Shown here: in pieces, positions 17,724 to 26,881 of the stretch
How positions within the stretch are numbered: the first letter of the stretch is position 1
How the letters are laid out: every line of letters starts with the position of its first letter
DNA from: Verrucomicrobiaceae bacterium
GTDB lineage: Bacteria > Verrucomicrobiota > Verrucomicrobiia > Verrucomicrobiales > Akkermansiaceae
Reading direction: 5' to 3'
NCBI GenBank assembly: GCA_027487435.1
Contig: JAIYDP010000116.1
Location: forward strand, 62,001-126,000
DNA: 64,000 nucleotides
Notes under the pieces: model-generated
The model's database searches: none
Seen by the model: the letters and a program-made list of their open reading frames with translations, nothing else
Told to the model about the DNA's origin: nothing
Translations under genes and position numbers: made by a program

Positions 17724-18557
17724 CTATTTCGATTTTTGCGGCATGAGGATGACGGCAGTATCATCGACCGTGATATCGTAATGCGCGACTTCGCAAATGC
17801 GTTTGAGCGCTTCAGACAGAGTCGTTTCTTTCAACTGCAATTTCTCGATTACAGTTGCTTTATCGCCAAGCGGTTTTCCGATTACGAAATTGATAGCTTC
17901 CTTACTTTGTGGATCACGCCAGCGCGATCTGGGAAGCAAAGAATTGACCGCTTCGCTAAGAGATACCTTTTCAAAGTCTATTTGAGGAACAGTGATTGAG
18001 TTAAGTCGAGTGATCAACTCTTGTCGCGCTATCTCATTGACAGGAATCACGGTCTCCTTGGCTCCTTGCATCTTTGCGGTAATGACGACCCCGTGCTCAG
18101 TCACGGAGAAAGACAAATTCGTTAGCAGACAAGTGTATTTTAGAGCCGATAGCACTGAAACGTTACGAAGCTGTAAATCACTGATACGCACCTCGTCGTT
18201 TCCCACCACTGCTGGTTCTCCCGCTTGAGCAGCCGGAGGCCTTGTCGTGTGAAAACTAATACCTTTATGAGTTGGATCTTTTTCTAGTATATCAAGCTCA
18301 CGAGTCCTAGTTCTGATAAAACCAAATGCCTCTTCTATGCTCACATCTTCAAAAATAATCGCCGGAATGAAGATCTGATTGAGTTTCGCCATGATGAATG
18401 CCTCCGCGCCGTCATTTTTTTGTTCTTCCGCAGGTTTCTCAGGAGCTATTGCTTTCTGCCCCACGACTCCTGAGAATAGCCAGAGGGAACAGATCACACC
18501 GACCGCCTTGTAGAAAGGTGCCGAAAGAAGCGTGGCGAACTTCGTATATCGTTTCAT
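17724..18557 (-). CDS. Secreted protein with repeated STN/secretin-like motifs
   Basis: Two related segments: IIFEDVSIEEAFGFIRTRTRELD and IDFEKVSLSEAVNSLLPRSRWRD; N-terminal hydrophobic segment. Confidence 0.55.
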   Translation of the reverse strand: MKRYTKFATLLSAPFYKAVGVICSLWLFSGVVGQKAIAPEKPAEEQKNDGAEAFIMAKLNQIFIPAIIFEDVSIEEAFGFIRTRTRELDILEKDPTHKGISFHTTRPPAAQAGEPAVVGNDEVRISDLQLRNVSVLSALKYTCLLTNLSFSVTEHGVVITAKMQGAKETVIPVNEIARQELITRLNSITVPQIDFEKVSLSEAVNSLLPRSRWRDPQSKEAINFVIGKPLGDKATVIEKLQLKETTLSEALKRICEVAHYDITVDDTAVILMPQKSK

Positions 18558-18652
18558 TTCATTCGCAACCTAGCACACATGCCATGACTCAACAAGCTGC
18601 AACTGAATCACTCGCTTGCTGAAAGACAATACCTATGATATCTATCATTTTG

Positions 18653-18898
18653 ATGACTACCAAAGCCAAAGTTTTTGCCAGCTGTCGGAGCCAAGCTATT
18701 CGCTTGCCGAAGGAGTTTCGCGTTTCGGGCAAAGCAGTGCAACTGAGTCGTGTGCCGGGCGTCAACCTGATCAGTGAGGCTGACCCATGGGATGCCTTCG
18801 AGGCTGGCTATCGCAGTTTGGGCAAAGGTTTATTTGACAAAGTGGATCAACGCGACCGCAAGACGCCTCAGCGCAGGAATTTGAACCTAGACCTGTAA
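18653..18898 (+). CDS. VapB/VagC-like antitoxin (AbrB-type fold)
   Basis: MTTKAKVFASCRSQAIRLPKEFRVSGKAVQLSRV; TAATG overlap with the next ORF. Confidence 0.8.
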   Translation: MTTKAKVFASCRSQAIRLPKEFRVSGKAVQLSRVPGVNLISEADPWDAFEAGYRSLGKGLFDKVDQRDRKTPQRRNLNLDL

Positions 18899-19353
18899 TG
18901 ATTCACTTATTGAACACCGGCAGCATTATTATGCTACTGCGTGGCACCGCCTTGCAGCAGTCGCGTACCGTGCGTGAGAAAAACCTGGCGGAAGCGGCTT
19001 CGCGGATTCGGCAGCAGTGTCGGAAGGTGACTTCTGAGGGTTATCACGTGGGACTGTCCGCCATCACTCTTGCCGAGTTGGAATTCGGGCTTCGAGCCAG
19101 CGGTCGCTATGCCGAGAAACGCCCCGCTTTGCATCAGGTGTTGCTGCCTTTCGAGCAGTTCACATTCGACTCCGTGGACTGCGTGCATCATTACGGGCAA
19201 ATTCGATACGAATTGGAAAAATCAGGCAAAACGATTGGCCCTCTTGATCTACCTAACGCCGCACATGCGCTCGCATTAAATGCGACACTCATCACCCATA
19301 ACACGCGGGAATTCCGCCGTGTGCCTAATCTTATCGCTGAGGATTGGGCGTAA
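18898..19353 (+). CDS. VapC-like PIN protein with Asn at the usual first catalytic Asp
   Basis: MIHLLNTGSIIMLLR ... AITLAELEFGL ... GPLDLPNAAHALALNATLITHNTREFRRVPNL. Confidence 0.8.
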   Translation: MIHLLNTGSIIMLLRGTALQQSRTVREKNLAEAASRIRQQCRKVTSEGYHVGLSAITLAELEFGLRASGRYAEKRPALHQVLLPFEQFTFDSVDCVHHYGQIRYELEKSGKTIGPLDLPNAAHALALNATLITHNTREFRRVPNLIAEDWA

Positions 19354-19385
19354 ATACAAAAAATTATGTCTGACAGTCGAACAAA

Positions 19386-19865
19386 TCATTTAGAATCGTT
19401 TGAGTCATCGTCCATTAGATTGGTCCTGACTCGGCCAAGTTCTTCCATATCCGCCAAGTCTTGCCAACGCGCCGCGTGTTTCTTTGCGATGCACAAATCT
19501 TCGAAAGATAAATACAAATGAACATCGTTGCCGCTGATCACAGCATTTCTGCGCTTCCAGCAATTCGCAAAACATAATGGTGGGATACTTGTCAAAAAGT
19601 CCAGCATTACAGGAGCAACCCCCAATACAAATTGAGTGCCTTCCGTTGCTAAATCCTCTTCAGTGATTTCAATCAATGGAATCCCGAATTCTGCAAAAGC
19701 TCTTGCCACCTGACGAGCGTTTTCGGCAGATGGTTCAAGCCACAAGTCCAAATCTTTCGTATATCTAGGCTGTGAATAGTGGATCACTGCATACCCACCG
19801 ACAATCAGGTACTTAACGTTGTGCCTTGCGAACGACTGTAATAGTTCTCTGAAGTCGGAGTTCAT
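19386..19865 (-). CDS. Nucleotidyltransferase-fold protein (MNT/AbiEii-like)
   Basis: FARHNVKYLIVGGYAVIHYSQPRYTKDLDLWLEPS: GG plus DxD NTase motif. Confidence 0.75.
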   Translation of the reverse strand: MNSDFRELLQSFARHNVKYLIVGGYAVIHYSQPRYTKDLDLWLEPSAENARQVARAFAEFGIPLIEITEEDLATEGTQFVLGVAPVMLDFLTSIPPLCFANCWKRRNAVISGNDVHLYLSFEDLCIAKKHAARWQDLADMEELGRVRTNLMDDDSNDSK

Positions 19866-20025
19866 CTTGATTACGATTTTGCAAAAGCCATGCTTCGCGC
19901 ACCATGTCCCATGCAGCAGATTGTCGGTCTTCTGCCGATAGTTTCTGCCAATCACCAACAGCGAGATTTCTCATCTCACCAAAAGTGTTGCATTTTCTTA
20001 TACGAGGCTGAAATAATGGACTCAT
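19813..20025 (-). CDS. Small partner protein overlapping the NTase gene
   Basis: MRNLAVGDWQKLSAEDRQSAAWDMVREAWLLQNRNQDELRLQRTITVV; ORF overlaps the NTase start. Confidence 0.55.
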   Translation of the reverse strand: MSPLFQPRIRKCNTFGEMRNLAVGDWQKLSAEDRQSAAWDMVREAWLLQNRNQDELRLQRTITVVRKAQR

Positions 20026-20138
20026 GCTGAAGCTATACCTACTATAGGAAGCTGACTTGTTCACAGCAAGGAGAAATTACGACAAACATCTCAATTTCCA
20101 TCGGCTCAATACATTCTTTACCATAAAAATATCCAACC

Positions 20139-21164
20139 ATGAAAACCATTTCCGGCATTAACGGCGGAGGCCAAATCCTCCGCACAGCACTGACGCTCTC
20201 GATGATCACCGGGCAGGCATTTCGCATGAATCACATTCGAGCGAAACGCCGCAAGCCTGGCTTAATGCGGCAGCACCTCACCTGCGTTAAAGCAGCGGCC
20301 AGCATTTGCCATGCGCGCATCGAAGGTGCAGAAATCGGCAGCACCGAACTCACGTTCATCCCGGGCACCATCACGTCTGGAGATTACCATTTCGCCATCG
20401 GCAGTGCTGGCAGCACGACCTTACTCGCGCAAACCCTCCTGCCCGCACTGTGGCACGCCGATGCGCCTAGCACACTAACCCTCGAAGGTGGCACGCACAA
20501 TCCACTTGCGCCCTCGCAAGCATTTCTCGATCAAGTGACCCTCGCCACCTTGCGTAAGATCGGCATCCATGTCAGTTGCCAGCTCCTCGAATACGGCTTC
20601 GCTCCCGCAGGCGGAGGGAAGATTGTTTTGGAAATTACTCCAGCGAAAGAAGTTAAGCCGCTGCATTTGTTAGAACGAGGGGCGCAACACTCCTTGGACA
20701 TTGAAGTCACTGCCCGTAACATCGACTGGACGATTGCCGAGCGTATGATCGCGACCGCCGCCGCGATATTTCCGCATGCCAATATTATTCGCAATTGCTT
20801 GAAAGAAGGTCCTGGCCATGGCATCACATGTCAGGTTCGCGCGAACTTCGAGCACAGTACGGAAATGTTCAGCATCTGTGGCGAGATCGGACTTTCCGCC
20901 GAGGCCGTAGCCAAACGTGCGGCGAATGGCATGAAACATTTTCTCAGCAGCGGCGCCGCCGTTCACCATCACCATGCCGACCAATTATTGCTTCCGCTTG
21001 CCCTGCATCGTGGAGGAACCTTCCTCACCCTACCGCCCGACGAGCACTTTCTCACCAATAGTGCCACCCTTCAAGCCTTCTTGCCCGATCTCCTCATCGA
21101 CATCAAGAAACAAGAAAAATCTCCCCTCCATGAAATCAGCATAAAACATTGTTTTGGTAGTTGA
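20139..21164 (+). CDS. rtcA: RtcA RNA 3'-terminal phosphate cyclase
   Basis: INGGGQILRTALTLSMITGQAFRM, GSAGSTTLLAQTLLP, GGTHNPLAPS, GPGHGITCQV, HHHHADQLLLPLAL. Confidence 0.95.
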   Translation: MKTISGINGGGQILRTALTLSMITGQAFRMNHIRAKRRKPGLMRQHLTCVKAAASICHARIEGAEIGSTELTFIPGTITSGDYHFAIGSAGSTTLLAQTLLPALWHADAPSTLTLEGGTHNPLAPSQAFLDQVTLATLRKIGIHVSCQLLEYGFAPAGGGKIVLEITPAKEVKPLHLLERGAQHSLDIEVTARNIDWTIAERMIATAAAIFPHANIIRNCLKEGPGHGITCQVRANFEHSTEMFSICGEIGLSAEAVAKRAANGMKHFLSSGAAVHHHHADQLLLPLALHRGGTFLTLPPDEHFLTNSATLQAFLPDLLIDIKKQEKSPLHEISIKHCFGS

Positions 21165-21380
21165 ACCTTACCAACAAAAAAGTCTCAATGTGTTAGTAAC
21201 TTCAACGCGAAATCTGAAGTTGACCGCGGTCACTACACGCGATCATTTGCTGTGCATTTCATGTCAGGCCTTGGACAAGCATCTTTGGGGTATGCAGACA
21301 TGTCGCAACGTTTTTCGTCTGTGGAGATGCCGAGATGTGGAGTTGCATCTTGCCGCATGACGAGGCATGATGATGGGGCG

Positions 21381-21788
21381 ATGAGTGCGTTTGTATTGCA
21401 TGAGCGGCTTGCTAAGGGCTGCGTGGATCTTGGCAGACATGGAATGTGTCGAGTTTTGCTGAAAGATAACTCCCTTTTCCCTTGGTTGCTGCTGGTTCCT
21501 GAGGTTGGGGCTCAGGTGACGGAGTTACACCACTTGGATGCAGAGTCTTACAAAGCGGTATGCGAGAGCATCCGCGTCTTTTCGGCGTGGATGGCGGAAG
21601 TTCCTACCATCGAAAAAGTCAATGTGGCTGCCATTGGCAATCAGGTGCGGCAACTGCATATCCATATTGTCGGTAGGCGTTCTGGCGACGTTGCTTGGCC
21701 TGGCGTGATCTGGTCTTGCACCGAGAAATTGCCTTATGAGGAGAATGCGTTTTTGCAACTGCAAGAATCCTTACGAGAGCTGCTATGA
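21381..21788 (+). CDS. HIT-family protein
   Basis: FPWLLLVPEVGAQVTELHHL and QVRQLHIHIVGRRSGD (HxHxH). Confidence 0.85.
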   Translation: MSAFVLHERLAKGCVDLGRHGMCRVLLKDNSLFPWLLLVPEVGAQVTELHHLDAESYKAVCESIRVFSAWMAEVPTIEKVNVAAIGNQVRQLHIHIVGRRSGDVAWPGVIWSCTEKLPYEENAFLQLQESLRELL

Positions 21789-21846
21789 GTGCTGTAATGC
21801 GAGCTTCGTGACAGGTAGGGAAAAGCATTGCATCCAGCAATGATCT

Positions 21847-23286
21847 TTGGTGGAATGCTCCAGCATCATGGACGTGGTCATCAATCTAGTGAAGTTTTTG
21901 GTGATCGGTTTGGTGTATTGCGGCATCGGGCCATTGCTGGGGGTTTTGATGCGGGATAAGGATTTGTATCGGCGTATCGCGCTGGGATTTCTTGCATTTG
22001 AGCTAGTAAGGCCGCCATCAGACTTCACGTTGATGCTGTATTCGATAGAAAAATATCGTGGCCACTGCCGTGGGTTTGAGTTTAATTTTTTAGAGGCCAT
22101 TGCCATAGGCTTTGCGGTGGCAGCGCTGTTGGAGAAGCGTCGAGATTTTCGTTGGTTCCCCCCAGGGTTGTGGGTGTGGCTGTTATGGGTGGGGGCATCA
22201 ATGCTCTCGGTGGTCAATGCGATTGAGCCGTTGTATGTGTTTATGCCGGCGTTCAAGTTTGTGAAGATGAGCTTGATCTTGGTGGGTGTGTTTTCTGCGT
22301 TGCGTGGGGAAAAGGATGTTTTGGCGATGATGCGGGGCTTTGCGGTGGCCTTGCTGGTGCAGGTGGTGATCTGCTTGTGGGGGCGCTATGTGCAAGGTGG
22401 ATTTCGCGTGATGGGGTGGTTTGAGCACCAGAATCCGATGGCGATCTGGTCGTATATGGTGGCGTTTCCGATCTTCGGGCTGGCGTTATCGGTGGAAACG
22501 AAGCCGCGGGATGTGTTGTTGTTTTTTGCGGCGTTTGGCGCTGCAGGATTGGTGGTGGTGCTATCGGTATCGCGGGCATCATTGGCGGCGTTTGGCGTAG
22601 GGGCGGTGCTGATTCTATTTGGCTCGTTACTCCAGGGCTTTACGGTGCGACGCATGGTGATCGGTGCGGTTGGTGCGTTAGGGGGGGTATTTGTTTTGGC
22701 GATGGCGGCGGATACGTTTATGGAACGGATGGGTGAGGATGATTCGCCGGAAAAGGACTTACGTCTCGCTCTGAATAAGCAATCGGCAAAGATGCTAGAG
22801 GATCACCCAGCGGTGGGGATTGGGTGGAATAACTTTGGTTTAGCGAACAGTAGGCCGCTGGGGACGAAGTATTCTGCGGTGCTGGAGCAGTGGGAAAGAA
22901 ACCGCGGGCGGGCGATCTATCCGGAACAATTCCGAGCGAATCCACTTACGGAGAGCTTGTATTGGTTGTTGTTGGCGGAGAATGGGATGTTAGGCTTTGG
23001 GACGTTTCTACTGTTTTTGTTGTGGTCTTTATGGTGCGCGTTGCGTTCGGCGTTGGTATTTTGGAGAACGTCGTTGGGTTTGCTTTTGCTAGGGGCGATG
23101 GTGGCGTTGACGTTGAATTATTTCCATGGGCGGGTGGAGAGGGTGCTGACGCAGACGAAGAATCTCACAACGTGGGTGATGGTCTGCGCTTTGGTATCGC
23201 GCGCGGAGTGGTGGCGGCGGCAGGGTATGGTGGATGCTGTTACGGAGGAGGGGCCGAGGAAGAGGAGGAAGAAGAAGGTGAGCTGA
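21847..23286 (+). CDS. O-antigen ligase/polymerase family membrane protein
   Basis: Multi-TM ORF; VLSVSRASLAAFGVGAVLILF and HPAVGIGWNNFGLA segments typical of the Wzy_C family. Confidence 0.8.
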   Translation: MVECSSIMDVVINLVKFLVIGLVYCGIGPLLGVLMRDKDLYRRIALGFLAFELVRPPSDFTLMLYSIEKYRGHCRGFEFNFLEAIAIGFAVAALLEKRRDFRWFPPGLWVWLLWVGASMLSVVNAIEPLYVFMPAFKFVKMSLILVGVFSALRGEKDVLAMMRGFAVALLVQVVICLWGRYVQGGFRVMGWFEHQNPMAIWSYMVAFPIFGLALSVETKPRDVLLFFAAFGAAGLVVVLSVSRASLAAFGVGAVLILFGSLLQGFTVRRMVIGAVGALGGVFVLAMAADTFMERMGEDDSPEKDLRLALNKQSAKMLEDHPAVGIGWNNFGLANSRPLGTKYSAVLEQWERNRGRAIYPEQFRANPLTESLYWLLLAENGMLGFGTFLLFLLWSLWCALRSALVFWRTSLGLLLLGAMVALTLNYFHGRVERVLTQTKNLTTWVMVCALVSRAEWWRRQGMVDAVTEEGPRKRRKKKVS

Positions 23287-23297
23287 GGGAGATGGCG
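23262..23297. repeat. Direct repeat copy A (36 bp)
   Basis: GAGGAGGAAGAAGAAGGTGAGCTGAGGGAGATGGCG; one mismatch to copy B. Confidence 0.8.
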
Positions 23298-23405
23298 CAC
23301 TCGTTACATAGCGTTATGGGCGTTGAGGAGGCTGTGGGTTGCATTTTTTTTAGGGATGCAAGAGCCATGCTCTGGGCTTAGTACGTCGTTTGAACGAGAA
23401 TTGTC

Positions 23406-24593
23406 CTATGAAACGGGGTCTGCCTGGTTCGGTTGTTGTTTGCTCGCGGGCAAAAGTATATCACGCAGCTTAATGAAAGGATTTTCCACCAACCAGGTGA
23501 ATATTGCGCCAACTGCGATGGAGACGATGATGAAAAGTACTCCGCGTGCGATCACTTCCAAGAGTGGATGCATGATGCTGGATGCGAGCCAGCCCTGCGC
23601 GAGCGAGTATCCGCCGAGGGGCAGGCCAGTGAAAAAAAAGTTCCAGAGGTAGATGTTGTAAGACCATGTTCCGATGCGAGCCAGCAGACGGCCGAGGAGG
23701 GCGGGTTTACGAAAATCAAATCCTTGAGAAAAGACTAGCAGAACGAGCGCATAGCCCAGCCCGAGTGCGGTGAATCCGATGGTGAACATGACTGGATGTG
23801 ATCTGCCCATGACTAGGCTGGGGGCGATGAGTGTGGCAGCGGCGGCCAATGCCCACCATGGATGAGCGATGATTTTTTGGGCAATTGGATGTTTCCGCCG
23901 TGCGAGCAATTGCACGAGAACGCCGAGGAAAAGGCTATCGATGCGGAAGTGACTCAAGCGGTAGTCCTCTGTATGGACGCCGGATTGCCACGCATGATAG
24001 CAGCGGGCGATAAGCACGACGATCATGACCGCTAGGCCAGAGGTAAGAACACGGCGTTCAAATAGGGCTGGCGTGATCCCGCCTTGAGAAAATAGCAGCA
24101 GTAAGCAAGGCAGCAGCAGATAGAAGTGCTCTTCTACAGCTAGGCTCCAAGTGGGGCCATTGGGGTTATGTTCTAGGTAATTTTGTAGGAATAGGCCGTG
24201 CTGAACGAGTGAGGTTACCGTGGCGGTGGGAGAACTCGTGTCGAGCCATGCGGTGGCTCCGGTCCACGCAAGTACTGCGAGAAGCACGGCGTAGGAGGGA
24301 ATGATCTTAAACGCACGCCGCCCCCAGAAACGACCTAGTGCTAAGCTGCCAGTGCGTTCTATTTCCTTAAACAGCAATCCGGAAATTAGGAAGCCGCTGA
24401 GTACAAAAAACATGTCCACCCCAGACCAACCGATGCTGCGCAAGCGCCAGTAAACGGCACCCACTGCCCCGTTAAGTGCGGGCAGACCTGGCAGAACGGA
24501 TGGTTCTACGTGGTTGATGAGCACGAGCAGAATGGCTATGCCGCGAAGGATATCGAGGCCCTGATTGCGAACGAAAGTAGGTGTGGAAGACAT
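23406..24593 (-). CDS. Acyltransferase 3 (OafA/YrhL-like)
   Basis: RNQGLDILRGIAILLVLINHVEP, GVDMFFVLSGFLISG, WSLAVEEHFYLLLP. Confidence 0.88.
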   Translation of the reverse strand: MSSTPTFVRNQGLDILRGIAILLVLINHVEPSVLPGLPALNGAVGAVYWRLRSIGWSGVDMFFVLSGFLISGLLFKEIERTGSLALGRFWGRRAFKIIPSYAVLLAVLAWTGATAWLDTSSPTATVTSLVQHGLFLQNYLEHNPNGPTWSLAVEEHFYLLLPCLLLLFSQGGITPALFERRVLTSGLAVMIVVLIARCYHAWQSGVHTEDYRLSHFRIDSLFLGVLVQLLARRKHPIAQKIIAHPWWALAAAATLIAPSLVMGRSHPVMFTIGFTALGLGYALVLLVFSQGFDFRKPALLGRLLARIGTWSYNIYLWNFFFTGLPLGGYSLAQGWLASSIMHPLLEVIARGVLFIIVSIAVGAIFTWLVENPFIKLRDILLPASKQQPNQADPVS

Positions 24594-24747
24594 GCTGGAC
24601 TGGATGCTGGATTTGGATGTGTTGGAAACGGCGAGTTGCGGAGAGACTAGGTTTTTCCACGGACTCTAAGAACAGCTCCGACATGGATTATGATAGATAT
24701 GACAAAGAGTGTAAACAGGAGCTGAGGGGCAAGTGATCTGTGGGGGG

Positions 24748-25851
24748 TCATGGTGGTGGAGCCGAGGAGGAAGAAGAAGGTGAGCTGAGGGGGATGGCGA
24801 TGGAGGGGGATTGGTTGCCGCCTGCGACGCGTGATCCCTCACCTGCTGCGATGGTGCGGGCGGCATCTTGGAAGACTAGCTCTATGGTGGATTCTAGCAA
24901 AGAGAGAGGACGTTTGGGGATGAAGACGATGTCGCCGGGCTGGAGGAGGACGTTGGTGGCTTTGCCGGTGAGGATGTCCTTGAGGTTGACGAGCGCGGCT
25001 TGAGGTTTGTCGAGGGAGCCACGGACGATGACGATTTCCTTGAGATATGCCCCTTTTGCGGGGCCTTTGCATTGGGCGATGCAATCGATGAGGGTGAGGG
25101 AGTCTTTGTAGCCGATTGCTTGTGGCAGGGCTACCGCTCCTAGCAGCAATACGGTAGTGCTGGTGGAGGAGGGGAGGTAAATGTGGTCATTGTCGCGGAG
25201 GTAGATGTTTTGTGATGTATCACCTGTGCGTACGAGTTTATCGAAGTTGACGGGAAGGATTTTGCCATCGCGGATGACGACGCTGTTGGAAAGATCTGCA
25301 AGTTCCTCTGTAAAGCCAGAGAAGCCAGATGTAAAAAGACCGCCAGCATCGGCGATGGCTTCGAGGAGGGTGGTGGGTTGGCGGAGTGGATAGATGCCGG
25401 GTTTGAATACGCGTCCGAGGATGGAGTAGCGGCGGGAGCGAACTTCGACGAGGGAGACGTTGACCACGGGTTTGCTGTAGTCTTTTTTCAGGGCTTGGGT
25501 GAGTTTTTCGGCAAATTGGTTTTGTGTGAAGCCCTCGGCGCGGACACCACCTGCGAGGTTGTAGTAAACGATGCCATCCGGCATGACGAAGGTTCGAGCA
25601 AGGGTGCCGGGGACTTCTGCGATTTCGATTTCGACAATATCGCCGGGGCCAAGGAGGTACGTTTCGGTGGGAGCCTTGAGGAGCTCTTTGCTGGGCTGGC
25701 GGTTGACTTTGACATTTGAGAATGTGAGATTTCTTACGGTTTGATTGCCACTCCGTGCGTCAAAATCGGAATTCGGTATGATTTGGCGACATGAGGCCAA
25801 CAGCAAAAAAAGAAGAGTGCAAAGCGTACGTGCTATGGAGCCGTGGATCAT
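24748..25851 (-). CDS. Wza-like polysaccharide export lipoprotein (SLBB)
   Basis: TYLLGPGDIVEIEI, YYNLAGGVRAEG, RRYSILGRVFKPGIYPL, LQPGDIVFIPK. Confidence 0.85.
   Translation of the reverse strand: MIHGSIARTLCTLLFLLLASCRQIIPNSDFDARSGNQTVRNLTFSNVKVNRQPSKELLKAPTETYLLGPGDIVEIEIAEVPGTLARTFVMPDGIVYYNLAGGVRAEGFTQNQFAEKLTQALKKDYSKPVVNVSLVEVRSRRYSILGRVFKPGIYPLRQPTTLLEAIADAGGLFTSGFSGFTEELADLSNSVVIRDGKILPVNFDKLVRTGDTSQNIYLRDNDHIYLPSSTSTTVLLLGAVALPQAIGYKDSLTLIDCIAQCKGPAKGAYLKEIVIVRGSLDKPQAALVNLKDILTGKATNVLLQPGDIVFIPKRPLSLLESTIELVFQDAARTIAAGEGSRVAGGNQSPSIAIPLSSPSSSSSAPPP
24764..24799. repeat. Direct repeat copy B (36 bp)
   Basis: GAGGAGGAAGAAGAAGGTGAGCTGAGGGGGATGGCG; one mismatch to copy A. Confidence 0.8.
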
Positions 25852-26873
25852 GGGTTGGTGAGAATGGGGTCGACGTTAAGAGTAGTCCAAGTGGAAGCCG
25901 CGCTGGTGGCAAAGGCTGCGAGAGCGAGTTTAAGAATATCTTCTGGTTTTGCCCATGGATGATCGGCGACGTAGATGATGTCCTTGGGTTGAATTTTGAA
26001 GTCGGTGGCTTTTGCCGAGAGAATGTCCTTCATGCTGACGACGTGGGTTTCTGGCTTCGTGAAACTGCCGCGAACGACTAAAACGCGATCAGTCCATGCG
26101 CGGTCAGTAAACCCACCACGGCGAGAGATGGCGGCGGCGACGCTGGCGTCTTCGGTGAGGCCTTGCACGCCAGGATTGCTGACGGCACCGATGACGTAGT
26201 AGTCATTCGAAATGGTCGAGGCGACAAAGATGAAGTCATTCGGCTCCAGTTGCACATTCTGCGTCATGTCTCCTTCATTTAACAACTTGCGAAAGTCCAC
26301 GGGGAGATGTTTGCCATCGCGGGAAATGAAAGATCGATCAAGGTCGGCAAGCTCGACCGTTTTCCGTTCGAAGAGACCCGTTTCAATACCGCCAGCGTTG
26401 GCGATGGCTTCGACCAGCGTGATGGGGCGCTCCAAGGTAACGGTGCCACGCTTAGTTACCTTGCCGAGGATGGTAAAACGTTTTGAGCCGATTTCTTGGG
26501 GAGTGACGATCACACGCGGTGATTTGAAATGACCTTGGAGTGCTTCTTCGATTTTTTGTCGAGATTCATCGATGGTCAAGCCATTGACATTGACGTTTTG
26601 TGCTTGAAGGTAACTCACGGTGCCATCGGGAGCAATGCGGAAGCCGGGACGATCCAGTTCAGGACGTCCGAAAAGGGAGAAATTGATGACATCGCCGGGA
26701 CCAAGTTCGTAGCGGTTGCGCCAAGATCTTTGGGATGCCGGAGGCTCGTCCTTGGCGGTCGATGATGCAGATGAGTCCGTGCTTGCGGCCGGTCGAGATG
26801 GATCCTTTTCCCCAGCCCAAATGGGAGAGAGGCAAGCAAGGATGAATCCTAGAATGACCGCGCGATGCTTCAT
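25848..26873 (-). CDS. Second Wza-like polysaccharide export protein (SLBB)
   Basis: YELGPGDVINFSLFGRPELDR, KRFTILGKVTKRGTVTL, IQPKDIIYVADHPW; 4-nt overlap with its neighbour. Confidence 0.85.
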   Translation of the reverse strand: MKHRAVILGFILACLSPIWAGEKDPSRPAASTDSSASSTAKDEPPASQRSWRNRYELGPGDVINFSLFGRPELDRPGFRIAPDGTVSYLQAQNVNVNGLTIDESRQKIEEALQGHFKSPRVIVTPQEIGSKRFTILGKVTKRGTVTLERPITLVEAIANAGGIETGLFERKTVELADLDRSFISRDGKHLPVDFRKLLNEGDMTQNVQLEPNDFIFVASTISNDYYVIGAVSNPGVQGLTEDASVAAAISRRGGFTDRAWTDRVLVVRGSFTKPETHVVSMKDILSAKATDFKIQPKDIIYVADHPWAKPEDILKLALAAFATSAASTWTTLNVDPILTNP

Positions 26874-26881
26874 AATATGGG

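Noticed and set aside
18240-18262. CCTTGTCGTGTGAAAAC resembling a Y RNA 3' motif
   Set aside because: It lies in the coding sequence of the 17724-18557 gene, with no paired 5' element or tRNA module; likely coincidence.
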